Assembly: GCA_050185825.1 (NCBI GenBank)
Contig: JBFWZA010000005.1
Span: 186,001-250,000, forward strand
Length of the DNA: 64,000 bases
Direction of reading: 5' to 3'
From: SZUA-309 sp050185825
Lineage (GTDB): Bacteria; Pseudomonadota; Gammaproteobacteria; Pseudomonadales; Azotimanducaceae
This document shows positions 18,712 to 27,492 of the stretch, piece by piece. Each line of letters opens with the position of its first letter. Position 1 is the stretch's first letter. Position numbers and translations under genes: made by a program. Under the pieces are notes generated by a model. The model did not search any database. It saw nothing but the letters and a program-made list of their open reading frames with translations, and was not told the DNA's origin.

Positions 18712-19988
18712 CGTTTATCAACCAACCGATCGGAATCATCCGCGTCTCTAAATCCGACGGGACGATTCACGCGGATTCACTCGGTCTCTGGAACTGTCAC
18801 GTAGCCGCTCAGTGCAAACAGAGCCAGCTGGCTACCGTATTGTCGAGAACCGACGTGTCGGGGATGATACAGTTACCGAACGGCGTTAGGTTCGAAGAAG
18901 TACCCCATCAGAAGCGGGACATTGGCAGCAGCGTCCTAAGAAAGATTGACAGCTTGAGATCGTGGATTGGTTCAAGGAAGCACAATAGACCTCCATTTGC
19001 CACGCGAACAGCTGTCAGGGAGTACGGAATCAAGGTGGCAGATGCTGTTCACAAGGGGGCATACGATATAGTTCAGGTACACAACTTCGCTCAGCTCGTT
19101 CCGTTCATACTGGACAAGTGTCCTTCCGTAAAGGTCCACCTCCACATGCATTGTGAGTGGCTGTCCCAACTGAACACTGGACTAGTTGAGCAAGGTGTCG
19201 CCGCCAGCACCTGGCTATCAGGATGCAGTCAGTTTATCGCTGATGGCATAGCGCATCGTTTCCCTAATCGATCGGAAGACATATTCGCACTTCTGAATGG
19301 TGTGGATACAAACCTGTTTCATCCGTGTGCTGAGGAAGATCACAAGAGTGTTGATCCAGTAGAACTATTGTTTGTCGGCAGGGTATCTCCAGAAAAAGGT
19401 GTCCATGTGCTGCTGCATGCGTTTAACAAGGTCGTAGAAATTGAAGCTAACGTAAGGCTGAAGATAATTGGCGCAAGAATCGGCGCTCCGTATGACTATA
19501 TCGCGCGTCTTGACTCGGATAAAAAGGTACACGAGTTAGATAGATATTTTCGTGATGATCGATTGTATCAGAGCACGCTGGATCAGATCCCATCACAGCT
19601 GGCAAGGGAGAGGATTGAATTTATTCCGTCGGTTCCACAGGCTGAACTCCTAAACGCCTATCAATCTGCGGATGTTTTTATTTTCCCCTCGGTCTGGCAG
19701 GAACCCTTTGGTATGCCCCTCATTGAAGCCATGGCATGCGGTAAGCCAGTCGTTACAACCAACAGCGGAGGAATTCCGGAGTTCGTCAAAGCTGGCATCA
19801 ACGGCTTGCTGGTGGAACGAGGTAACGCCGAAGAGTTGGCCGATGCAATTCTGAGCCTGATCAGCGATCCGGACACCCGAAGACGGATGGGGATTGCTGG
19901 GCGGGAGTTCGTCGAGCGCGAACTCGACTGGTCTGCCGTGGCACGACGTCTGCTGGTCCAGCTAGGCGCTAGCCAGATTCCTGGCTAG
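18702..19988 (+). CDS. GT4-family glycosyltransferase
   Basis: A 428-residue GT-B glycosyltransferase. The donor domain carries 'LLFVGRVSPEKGVHVLL' near residue 222 and the full E-x7-E motif in 'QEPFGMPLIEAMACGKPVV' near residues 343-361, followed by 'NSGGIPEFV'. The acceptor domain has a 'VHLHMHCEW' segment. It adds a sugar during repeat-unit synthesis at the cytoplasmic membrane face. It starts inside the end of the flippase gene. Its stop codon lies inside an 11-base stem shared with the convergent giant gene, overlapping that gene by 4 bases. Specificity unknown. Confidence 0.88.
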   Translation: MRIAFINQPIGIIRVSKSDGTIHADSLGLWNCHVAAQCKQSQLATVLSRTDVSGMIQLPNGVRFEEVPHQKRDIGSSVLRKIDSLRSWIGSRKHNRPPFATRTAVREYGIKVADAVHKGAYDIVQVHNFAQLVPFILDKCPSVKVHLHMHCEWLSQLNTGLVEQGVAASTWLSGCSQFIADGIAHRFPNRSEDIFALLNGVDTNLFHPCAEEDHKSVDPVELLFVGRVSPEKGVHVLLHAFNKVVEIEANVRLKIIGARIGAPYDYIARLDSDKKVHELDRYFRDDRLYQSTLDQIPSQLARERIEFIPSVPQAELLNAYQSADVFIFPSVWQEPFGMPLIEAMACGKPVVTTNSGGIPEFVKAGINGLLVERGNAEELADAILSLISDPDTRRRMGIAGREFVERELDWSAVARRLLVQLGASQIPG

Positions 19989-19991
19989 CGC
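19966..19991. terminator. Hairpin spanning two convergent stop codons
   Basis: A perfect 11-base stem (GCGCTAGCCAG / CTGGCTAGCGC) with a 4-base loop covers the stops of both the GT4 gene (plus) and the giant secreted-protein gene (minus). It forms on either strand and probably helps end or insulate convergent transcripts. Neither side has a T-run, so it is not a textbook intrinsic terminator. Confidence 0.5.
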
Positions 19992-22900
19992 TCATTGACC
20001 CACAGATAGACGTGGGACTCAGCGTTTCCATCGGCTGTGAAATCGATATCTCCGTCGCCATCTATATCGACAGGGTGGATGCGTGCACTGACGCCGACGT
20101 TTTCTCTGACCACTTCTTCATTCCAATTTCCAACTCCGTCATTCTGGTAGATCAGCAAGCTGCTGTCGAAATCCCCAAAGCCCGTCGAAGTTCCCATTTC
20201 ACCAGTGACGACATCCGGAAAACCGTCCTGATCCAGATTGCCCACCCAGAGGTTTTCAGGACCATCAAGATTTGAAGCGATCGAATGCTCCATCCAGATA
20301 CCGACTTGTGGATCGATTGGAGCTTCGGCCCATAGAATTCGTCCGTTCGGGTAGGCAAAACCCTCAGCAGCCACCACATCGGGTCGAGTGTCTGAATTGA
20401 TGTCATAGACCGCTATCGACTGTACGGGCACGCTGAACAGTTGACGCTCATTCCAGGCGGATGTGGACGGATTGCCCGGGCGTTCGAACCAACTGTTTGA
20501 CGCCACCACATCCACATCCCCGTCCTGATCCAGATCTCCAACTGCCAAGCCTACTCTCTCCTCACCGAGAGATGCTGCTATCTGTACTCTGTTCCACACG
20601 GACACCGCAGGATCTGACGGGATGTCATACCAGAACACTCCGTCGCCGACATAGAGCGCCACAACTTCGATGGAGCCATCGGAATCGATATCACCTAGTG
20701 CCAGATCATGACCGAAGCTACTGATATTCGAGTCGACGGTATGCCGAACCCATGGACCTGTGACGGAACCTGAACCAGGATTTTCCCACCATGTCAGATC
20801 TGAATTGTAGAGCGTCGAGACCACATCCAGGTCACCATCGCCGTCCACATCAAACACAAGCCCACCATTGCCGCCGACCGTTGTCGCGTTTTCGATCGGA
20901 TGAAGCGTCCAACCAGGGGCTTCGTACCAGTGCAAAGCAAAACCACCGCCAGCTATGATGTCCGCGTCACCGTCTCCATCTATATCCCCGGCACTACTCC
21001 ATCCTGGCTTTCCGTTTCCGGGATAACTCCCATCCACCTCTACCAGACTGAAGGGGAAGACAGAACTACCTGAACTCTGCGAGGCGACATCGAACTGATC
21101 GATTAAAACGTTGTGTGCGATATTGCTGCCGCTACCGCCATAGAGACTGATGGCATTCACCGTCATGTTCCGCGAGAAGCTGTCCGCGAATGTCCAGTTG
21201 GTACCATCGAAAGAGTAGTAGATGGTGAAGTTGCTGGCCACACGGGTGACCCGCAGATACATGGGTATGCTGAGCGATTTGGATTGATTCAGCTCAATAT
21301 CGGCGCTACCGCCGAACAGTTCGGCGATAAAGATCCTGGTTTGTCCACCGCTCTTTAAAAACTCGATCCGCAAAACATTGAGATCATCCTGTTCAATCAG
21401 TATTCCCTGGCTCTTAAAGCCAGTGGCCAATGCGGAATCGAACTTCACGCTTACATCGAAGTCGCCGTCTGCGACAGACTGCCTCAGTCGGGGCACATCA
21501 TTGCTGGACGTCCACACGTCATGGATAGCTGCCGTGCTCGGAATCACGATCTCCGCCTGCGTGCCCGTCATGTTGATAGAGGCATCACCCAGCGGATTCA
21601 CGAATTCCCAGACACCTGTATCCAGCGTGCCGCTGTCAAATGAGTCCGATCTCGCCTGGCCCGTCGGCTCGAATACCGAGATGGTCAGCGCAGCAGCGTC
21701 CGTGCTCCCCACTGCATCCGTGACCATGACGGTAAAGGCATAGGGAGACTGGGTGGCATCCGCTGGCGTACCGTTGAGCGTACCGTCACTGGCCAGGCTC
21801 AGCCCCGGCGGTAGTGCGCCAGCACTGACTGTCCAGCTGTAAGGCAGCGTGCCATTGCTGGCCGTGAGTGACTGAGTCGTGTATGCCGTTCCCACTTCGC
21901 CATCCGGCAAGGTGAGGCTGTCGATGGCCAGCGGCGGCGGCTCAGAGACGACAATGTTCAGAGCCAGCGTATCGGTTGCTCCTACGTTGTCCGTCACCAT
22001 CACCGTAAAGGCATACGGAGAGCCAACAGCGTCGGTTGGTGTGCCACTGAGTGCGCCATCGCTGGCCAGACCCAGCCCCGGCGGCAGCGTTCCGGCGCTG
22101 ATCGACCAGCTGTAAGGCGTCGCGCCATTGCTGGCGGTGAACGTCTGGTTCGGGTAAGCAGTTCCCACTTCGCCTGCAGGTAAGGTGATGGAACCGATCG
22201 AGAGTGGCGGCGGTGGCGGCGGCTCAGAGACGATAATGTTCAGAGCCAGCGTATCGATTGCTCCTACGTTGTCCGTCACCATCACCGTAAAGGCATACGG
22301 AGAACCAACGGCGTCCGTTGGTGTGCCGCTGAGCGTACCATTGCTGGCCAGACTCAGCCCCGGCGGCAGCGCTCCAGCGCTGATCGACCAGCTGTAAGGC
22401 GCCGTACCATTGCTGGCGGTGAATGACTGAGTCGCATAGGTTGTACCCACTTCCCCATCCGGCAGCGTGATCGCATCGATCGCCAGCGGTGGTGGATCGG
22501 TGACGACAATGCTGAGATCCAGCGTATCCATAGCGCCTACGGCATCGGTCACCATGACGCCGAAGTTGAAAGGAGAGCCAGCCGCATCCGACGGTGTGCC
22601 GCTGAATACGCCATCGCTGTCAAACATGATTCCCGGTGGCAGAAGACCGGAAATCAGTGACCAGCCGTAGGGTCCGGCACCGCCACTCGCTGTCACTCCC
22701 GCGGAATAAGCACTGCCTACCTCCCCTGACGGCAGAAAAACAGGATCTGCCGTGAGCGGTGGTGGTGACGGATTCAACAGATTGATGAACTGATCGACTA
22801 AAACGTTGTGTGCGATATTGCTGCCGCTACCGCCATAGAGACTGATGGCATTCACCGTCATGTTCCGCGAGAAGCTGTCCGCGAATGTCCAGTTGGTACC

Positions 22901-25900
22901 ATCGAAAGAGTAGTAGATGGTGAAGTTGCTGGCCACACGGGTGACCCGCAGATACATGGGTATGCTGAGCGATTTGGATTGATTCAGCTCAATATCGGCG
23001 CTACCGCCGAACAGTTCGGCGATAAAGATCCTGGTTTGTCCACCGCTCTTTAAAAACTCGATCCGCAAAACATTGAGATCATCCTGTTCAATCAGTATTC
23101 CCTGGCTCTTAAAGCCAGTGGCCAATGCGGAATCGAACTTCACGCTTACATCGAAGTCGCCGTCTGCGACAGACTGCCTCAGTCGGGGCACATCATTGCT
23201 GGACGTCCACACGTCATGGATAGCTGCCGTGCTCGGAATCACGATCTCCGCCTGCGTGCCCGTCATGTTGATAGAGGCATCACCCAGCGGATTCACGAAT
23301 TCCCAGACACCTGTATCCAGCGTGCCGCTGTCAAATGAGTCCGATCTCGCCTGGCCCGTCGGCTCGAATACCGAGATGGTCAGCGCAGCAGCGTCCGTGC
23401 TCCCCACTGCATCCGTGACCATGACGGTAAAGGCATAGGGAGACTGGGTGGCATCCGCTGGCGTACCGTTGAGCGTACCGTCACTGGCCAGGCTCAGCCC
23501 CGGCGGTAGTGCGCCAGCACTGACTGTCCAGCTGTAAGGCAGCGTGCCATTGCTGGCCGTGAGTGACTGAGTCGTGTATGCCGTTCCCACTTCGCCATCC
23601 GGCAAGGTGAGGCTGTCGATGGCCAGCGGCGGCGGCTCAGAGACGACAATGTTCAGAGCCAGCGTATCGGTTGCTCCTACGTTGTCCGTCACCATCACCG
23701 TAAAGGCATACGGAGAGCCAACAGCGTCGGTTGGTGTGCCACTGAGTGCGCCATCGCTGGCCAGACCCAGCCCCGGCGGCAGCGTTCCGGCGCTGATCGA
23801 CCAGCTGTAAGGCGTCGCGCCATTGCTGGCGGTGAACGTCTGGTTCGGGTAAGCAGTTCCCACTTCGCCTGCAGGTAAGGTGATGGAACCGATCGAGAGT
23901 GGCGGCGGTGGCGGCGGCTCAGAGACGATAATGTTCAGAGCCAGCGTATCGATTGCTCCTACGTTGTCCGTCACCATCACCGTAAAGGCATACGGAGAAC
24001 CAACGGCGTCCGTTGGTGTGCCGCTGAGCGTACCATTGCTGGCCAGACTCAGCCCCGGCGGCAGCGCTCCAGCGCTGATCGACCAGCTGTAAGGCGCCGT
24101 ACCATTGCTGGCGGTGAATGACTGAGTCGCATAGGTTGTACCCACTTCCCCATCCGGCAGCGTGATCGCATCGATCGCCAGCGGTGGTGGATCGGTGACG
24201 ACAATGCTGAGATCCAGCGTATCCATAGCGCCTACGGCATCGGTCACCATGACGCCGAAGTTGAAAGGAGAGCCAGCCGCATCCGACGGTGTGCCGCTGA
24301 ATACGCCATCGCTGTCAAACATGATTCCCGGTGGCAGAAGACCGGAAATCAGTGACCAGCCGTAGGGTCCGGCACCGCCACTCGCTGTCACTCCCGCGGA
24401 ATAAGCACTGCCTACCTCCCCTGACGGCAGAAAAACAGGATCTGCGGTAAGAACTGACGGTCCGTCTTCCGGAACGATCGGCGCGGACGACTCAAACACG
24501 AAGTCGATCACGCCTTCGTATGCCGTATCGGCGCCGCTGCCGATATGTACGCTCACCTCGTTGACCGTCATCGCTCGGGTGAACTGCTTGAAAAGCGTCC
24601 AGCTGCTTCCGTCGGTGGAATGGAAAACCGTGAACTGGTTGCCAATTCGCCGTATCCTGAGGAAAAGCGTTGAAGCAGGCTGGACATTGCTATTACCATA
24701 TATGGTAGCACTTCCCCCGAAAATGCCTGCAGCGAAGATTTTAAGACTGCCGTTGCTTGAATGGAACTCGATTCTGAGAAGATCCAGATCGGTCTGTTCA
24801 ATGAGCAGCCCCTGGCTCTGAAAGCCCGTATCCGGTGTTGAATCAAATTTCGCGACTACATCGAAATCAGCATCCAACGCCGATTGACTTAGGCGTGGCA
24901 GGTCATTGCTCGAAGTCCATACGTCGTGGATGTTCGAATTGGCCGGTATGGAAATCACAGCTTGCTGGCCATTCAGCTGCAACGTCGCATCGCCGAACGG
25001 GTTCACAAATACCCACAGATCCGTATTCAGTGACTGCTGTGAAAAATCATCCGAAGTAATTGCAGTCTCTGGAGAATCCCCAGTAAATGTGAAGCTATCA
25101 AGGGGAGAGGTGGAGAGATTGCCATCCGTATCCTGCGCAGTAATTGCGTAGAAATATGTCTGGCCGATTTCAAGCCCCCCGATCGCCAACTGCTGGCTGG
25201 TCTGGTAGGCGGGTGCAGACACAGTGTCCAATTCAAGACTTGTTGTAACGCCGTAGCTGACCGAACCTGCTGCAGGCTCATTTGTATCCCAAAAGACATT
25301 TACTCCGGTGGTAAATGATGAGACACCAATGTTGCTTATCACAGGGGGAACGGTGTCGTTGCTCAGATCAGTGATTACTACGTCGCCGAAGGTTGCGTCG
25401 ATATGATGTGCAATCAGCAGATACGATCCGTTCTCAAGGTCTCCGGGGCCATCCTGCCCGCTCATAGTCCAGTTTGCTGGCTCAATAGAGCCCTGCTGCC
25501 ACAGTTTCGCTCCATAAAATGTATTTCCTGGAGAAACTGTCTCGGCACGGAGTTTCCAGATGTACGTCGTCCCGAAGTCAATCTGAGGACTACCGATGCT
25601 CGCGCTGAGACCATTGTTGCCCCCAAGGTACAATCGATCTTCACCATAGTCATACCAGATGCTTCCACCCGAAGGCAGCCAGTAAGCATGAGGTTGCTCA
25701 CCCTGTACGAGGGTTGTGTGACCCAACCAACGACTCAACACACCAATTCCTGGCGCGACACTGGGCCACTGGAATCCCCCAGGGTCGTATCCATGAATCG
25801 TGATAGGCACTTCGACTTCATAGTCGTCCCAGAGAACATCACCCACTGCCAGAACACGGTCATACCCCATCACACTAGGTCGCACACCAGTACCATCCAA

Positions 25901-26386
25901 CTCCCACCGGCCATCAACAACCTGCGCGTAGTCAGCTAACGTCGTGGCTGAGTTCCAGTCAGTCTGAAAGTTGGACGGCCATACAAGGCCTTGTGTGTAG
26001 TTGACGACCACCGTTTTGGTGGTCACGGTTCCTATGGAATCAATTGCTGTAATCTCGACAGTATTCTGGCCTGCAATCAGTTCGGCGTAATCGATTTCGA
26101 CATTGAAGTCTCCCGCTTCGAGCAGACGGCGCGTGTCCGGTCCAACTGATAGATTCCTGCTGGGGCCACCGTTCAGCGTAAACGTGAGCGAACTGATTCC
26201 ATCCTGGTCCGAGACAGTACCCAAAACGTTGACCCAACGCTGAGGATTTCCCGGTGAGCCGAAATCCTGAGAATCGCCGTACCAAATATCAATCTGGCTC
26301 GGATCTGCGCTAGCAGACAGCGTGAGCACCAGAAGTATGCTTGCCAGACAGATGTGTCCGACCATTGTCGTTGCGACTCTGATCAT
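19985..26386 (-). CDS. Giant secreted Ig-like/VCBS repeat protein, 2133 aa
   Basis: An exported multidomain protein with a signal peptide at residues 1-27. An Ig-like region (30-130), a ConA-like domain (130-345), a fibronectin-III-like domain (348-440) and a DUF1349-like ConA domain (445-640) follow. Then comes a block of four ~92-residue putative-Ig (He_PIG) repeats with 'LPPGLSLASDGTLSGTP' plus a DUF1349-like domain, present twice (about 648-1200 and 1213-1765) and essentially identical. Residues 1785-2133 are FG-GAP/VCBS repeats with Ca-binding 'DIDGDGD' and 'DVDGDGD' motifs, probably a beta-propeller. There is no PEP-CTERM or other anchor. It is likely a surface or matrix adhesin or glycan binder. 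Its ATG overlaps the HEAT gene stop by 4 bases (ATGA), so the two are translationally coupled. Confidence 0.78.
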   Translation of the reverse strand: MIRVATTMVGHICLASILLVLTLSASADPSQIDIWYGDSQDFGSPGNPQRWVNVLGTVSDQDGISSLTFTLNGGPSRNLSVGPDTRRLLEAGDFNVEIDYAELIAGQNTVEITAIDSIGTVTTKTVVVNYTQGLVWPSNFQTDWNSATTLADYAQVVDGRWELDGTGVRPSVMGYDRVLAVGDVLWDDYEVEVPITIHGYDPGGFQWPSVAPGIGVLSRWLGHTTLVQGEQPHAYWLPSGGSIWYDYGEDRLYLGGNNGLSASIGSPQIDFGTTYIWKLRAETVSPGNTFYGAKLWQQGSIEPANWTMSGQDGPGDLENGSYLLIAHHIDATFGDVVITDLSNDTVPPVISNIGVSSFTTGVNVFWDTNEPAAGSVSYGVTTSLELDTVSAPAYQTSQQLAIGGLEIGQTYFYAITAQDTDGNLSTSPLDSFTFTGDSPETAITSDDFSQQSLNTDLWVFVNPFGDATLQLNGQQAVISIPANSNIHDVWTSSNDLPRLSQSALDADFDVVAKFDSTPDTGFQSQGLLIEQTDLDLLRIEFHSSNGSLKIFAAGIFGGSATIYGNSNVQPASTLFLRIRRIGNQFTVFHSTDGSSWTLFKQFTRAMTVNEVSVHIGSGADTAYEGVIDFVFESSAPIVPEDGPSVLTADPVFLPSGEVGSAYSAGVTASGGAGPYGWSLISGLLPPGIMFDSDGVFSGTPSDAAGSPFNFGVMVTDAVGAMDTLDLSIVVTDPPPLAIDAITLPDGEVGTTYATQSFTASNGTAPYSWSISAGALPPGLSLASNGTLSGTPTDAVGSPYAFTVMVTDNVGAIDTLALNIIVSEPPPPPPLSIGSITLPAGEVGTAYPNQTFTASNGATPYSWSISAGTLPPGLGLASDGALSGTPTDAVGSPYAFTVMVTDNVGATDTLALNIVVSEPPPLAIDSLTLPDGEVGTAYTTQSLTASNGTLPYSWTVSAGALPPGLSLASDGTLNGTPADATQSPYAFTVMVTDAVGSTDAAALTISVFEPTGQARSDSFDSGTLDTGVWEFVNPLGDASINMTGTQAEIVIPSTAAIHDVWTSSNDVPRLRQSVADGDFDVSVKFDSALATGFKSQGILIEQDDLNVLRIEFLKSGGQTRIFIAELFGGSADIELNQSKSLSIPMYLRVTRVASNFTIYYSFDGTNWTFADSFSRNMTVNAISLYGGSGSNIAHNVLVDQFINLLNPSPPPLTADPVFLPSGEVGSAYSAGVTASGGAGPYGWSLISGLLPPGIMFDSDGVFSGTPSDAAGSPFNFGVMVTDAVGAMDTLDLSIVVTDPPPLAIDAITLPDGEVGTTYATQSFTASNGTAPYSWSISAGALPPGLSLASNGTLSGTPTDAVGSPYAFTVMVTDNVGAIDTLALNIIVSEPPPPPPLSIGSITLPAGEVGTAYPNQTFTASNGATPYSWSISAGTLPPGLGLASDGALSGTPTDAVGSPYAFTVMVTDNVGATDTLALNIVVSEPPPLAIDSLTLPDGEVGTAYTTQSLTASNGTLPYSWTVSAGALPPGLSLASDGTLNGTPADATQSPYAFTVMVTDAVGSTDAAALTISVFEPTGQARSDSFDSGTLDTGVWEFVNPLGDASINMTGTQAEIVIPSTAAIHDVWTSSNDVPRLRQSVADGDFDVSVKFDSALATGFKSQGILIEQDDLNVLRIEFLKSGGQTRIFIAELFGGSADIELNQSKSLSIPMYLRVTRVASNFTIYYSFDGTNWTFADSFSRNMTVNAISLYGGSGSNIAHNVLIDQFDVASQSSGSSVFPFSLVEVDGSYPGNGKPGWSSAGDIDGDGDADIIAGGGFALHWYEAPGWTLHPIENATTVGGNGGLVFDVDGDGDLDVVSTLYNSDLTWWENPGSGSVTGPWVRHTVDSNISSFGHDLALGDIDSDGSIEVVALYVGDGVFWYDIPSDPAVSVWNRVQIAASLGEERVGLAVGDLDQDGDVDVVASNSWFERPGNPSTSAWNERQLFSVPVQSIAVYDINSDTRPDVVAAEGFAYPNGRILWAEAPIDPQVGIWMEHSIASNLDGPENLWVGNLDQDGFPDVVTGEMGTSTGFGDFDSSLLIYQNDGVGNWNEEVVRENVGVSARIHPVDIDGDGDIDFTADGNAESHVYLWVNER
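21092..22750 (-). repeat. 1659-bp direct repeat, copy B (C-terminal)
   Basis: The C-terminal copy of an in-frame direct repeat inside the 2133-residue protein. It matches 22787-24445 at an offset of 1695 bases (565 codons). I found one mismatch (21103 against 22798, a Val/Ile change). The copies translate identically otherwise, in both the coding frame and an opposite-strand frame. Confidence 0.95.
22787..24445 (-). repeat. 1659-bp direct repeat, copy A (N-terminal)
   Basis: The N-terminal copy of the same repeat, separated from copy B by a 36-base spacer (22751-22786). Each copy encodes four putative-Ig repeats and one DUF1349-like domain. Near-perfect identity implies a very recent duplication, active homogenisation or an assembly error. 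Confidence 0.95.
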
Positions 26387-27252
26387 CGTGTACGTACCGC
26401 AGGCGAGACATGCTTCAGCCCCATTCGCTCACCATGATCGGCGGCCCATCGTGCAGTCTCTTCGTTTTCGGAACCCAGCAGGTAGCCCAAGGCGCCGAAG
26501 TCATCGAACTGTATGACACATCGCTTCAGTGCCCGTAGATTGGCTGGGTCCGATCGGTCGTGAAGACGATAGGCGCCGCAGATGGACGCACTGTCCCTTC
26601 CCAGAGAACGCGCCAGAGCCTTCTTCCCAAGGTCGGTATTGGTTTCCTGCAGCACTCGAGCAGCAGTAAATCTGACTTGCTCAGCTTCGCTCTTTAAAGC
26701 TTGCTCAAGTTTCACTATTGCGAGTGGATCGTGGAGCGCGATGTTCCTCAGGGCGAACTGGGAGGCAGAATACAAGTCCACGGGCTCGTCCTCACTCAGC
26801 GGGTTCAGCAGACGAGTTGGCCCCCTTCGTCCAACGATTTTCCGGTTGAGTCCGGCTGGCTGAATGGCGATCGAGCTCAGTATCGGGTTAACTGCTTCGG
26901 CTCGACCAAGTTTTCCCAGGGCGAAGATCGCTGATTCCACGACTAGAGGATGATCATCTTGAAGCAAGTTGGTGAGAGCGGGCAGCGACTGAGTAGATCC
27001 AATCTGACCAAGAGCCCACGCAGAAACTCTCCTTACCACCGGGTCACTATGGGAAAGATTCTTTGCCAATTCTTCGATTGCGGCTGAACATCTGCAGTAG
27101 CCGAGCTGCAGCGCTGCGTCTATGACAACGGGTGGCTGTGGAGAACTCAGTCCCTTAACGAGCGAATCATTGGAATCTGCTAACACCGTGGGAGCCCCAC
27201 AGGCTAGAAAAAATATCAAAAAATATAGGTAACCCTTTGATTTAAAGAGCAA
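26383..27252 (-). CDS. Exported HEAT-repeat protein
   Basis: A protein of about 289 residues with a signal sequence ('YLYFLIFFLACGAPTVLA' then DS; either signal peptidase I after VLA or a weak lipobox ending at the Cys). Several HEAT/PBS-lyase-type helical repeats follow between about residues 35 and 230 ('VRRVSAWALGQIGSTQSL', 'VVESAIFALGKLGRAEAV', 'VRFTAARVLQETNTDLG'). Such repeats form a protein-binding solenoid. The frame is open to a TTG at 27270, but I choose the TTG at 27252, which has AGAGG 7 bases before it. The stop overlaps the ATG of the giant protein, so it may be a periplasmic partner for that protein's folding or export. That role is inferred. Confidence 0.72.
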   Translation of the reverse strand: MLFKSKGYLYFLIFFLACGAPTVLADSNDSLVKGLSSPQPPVVIDAALQLGYCRCSAAIEELAKNLSHSDPVVRRVSAWALGQIGSTQSLPALTNLLQDDHPLVVESAIFALGKLGRAEAVNPILSSIAIQPAGLNRKIVGRRGPTRLLNPLSEDEPVDLYSASQFALRNIALHDPLAIVKLEQALKSEAEQVRFTAARVLQETNTDLGKKALARSLGRDSASICGAYRLHDRSDPANLRALKRCVIQFDDFGALGYLLGSENEETARWAADHGERMGLKHVSPAVRTR

Positions 27253-27410
27253 AATACAGCCTCTGGGCAATTACACAACAGTCATTTTCAGGCTGGACAA
27301 CGTTAACGCGGGTCCAACTTTTGGTCAGTGGCTGTATTGTAATCAGATAACCTTGTTTACATTGCTGGTAAGGCAAGCTGTGTAGAGTAGACTCGATGTG
27401 CTTGCCCTCG

Positions 27411-27432
27411 CCTAATTCTCCCTAGAATTGGG
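27411..27432. other. Hairpin between wecB and HEAT gene
   Basis: A 9-base stem (one G-T wobble) around a 4-base loop, built on AATTCT / AGAATT, lies in the 240-base gap between the two minus-strand genes. It could mark the end of the wecB transcript. It has no T-run. The rest of the gap shows no supported feature, though a promoter for the HEAT/giant pair is expected there. Confidence 0.3.
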
Positions 27433-27492
27433 CCATTGCGTCCGCGCTTCCGATGTTTAGCCGGCGCGAGCAACCAGCGAATGAACCGCAAG

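Noticed and set aside
22185..22230. GGC/GGT-rich stretch resembling a simple-sequence phase-variation tract
   Set aside because: It encodes a Pro-rich linker between Ig-like repeats; the triplets are not a uniform repeat and changes would stay in frame.
21113..24365. Plus-strand open frames of 67-121 residues occurring twice, opposite the 2133-residue gene
   Set aside because: They are shadows of the minus-strand repeat gene. Their duplication only mirrors the 1.66-kb DNA repeat.
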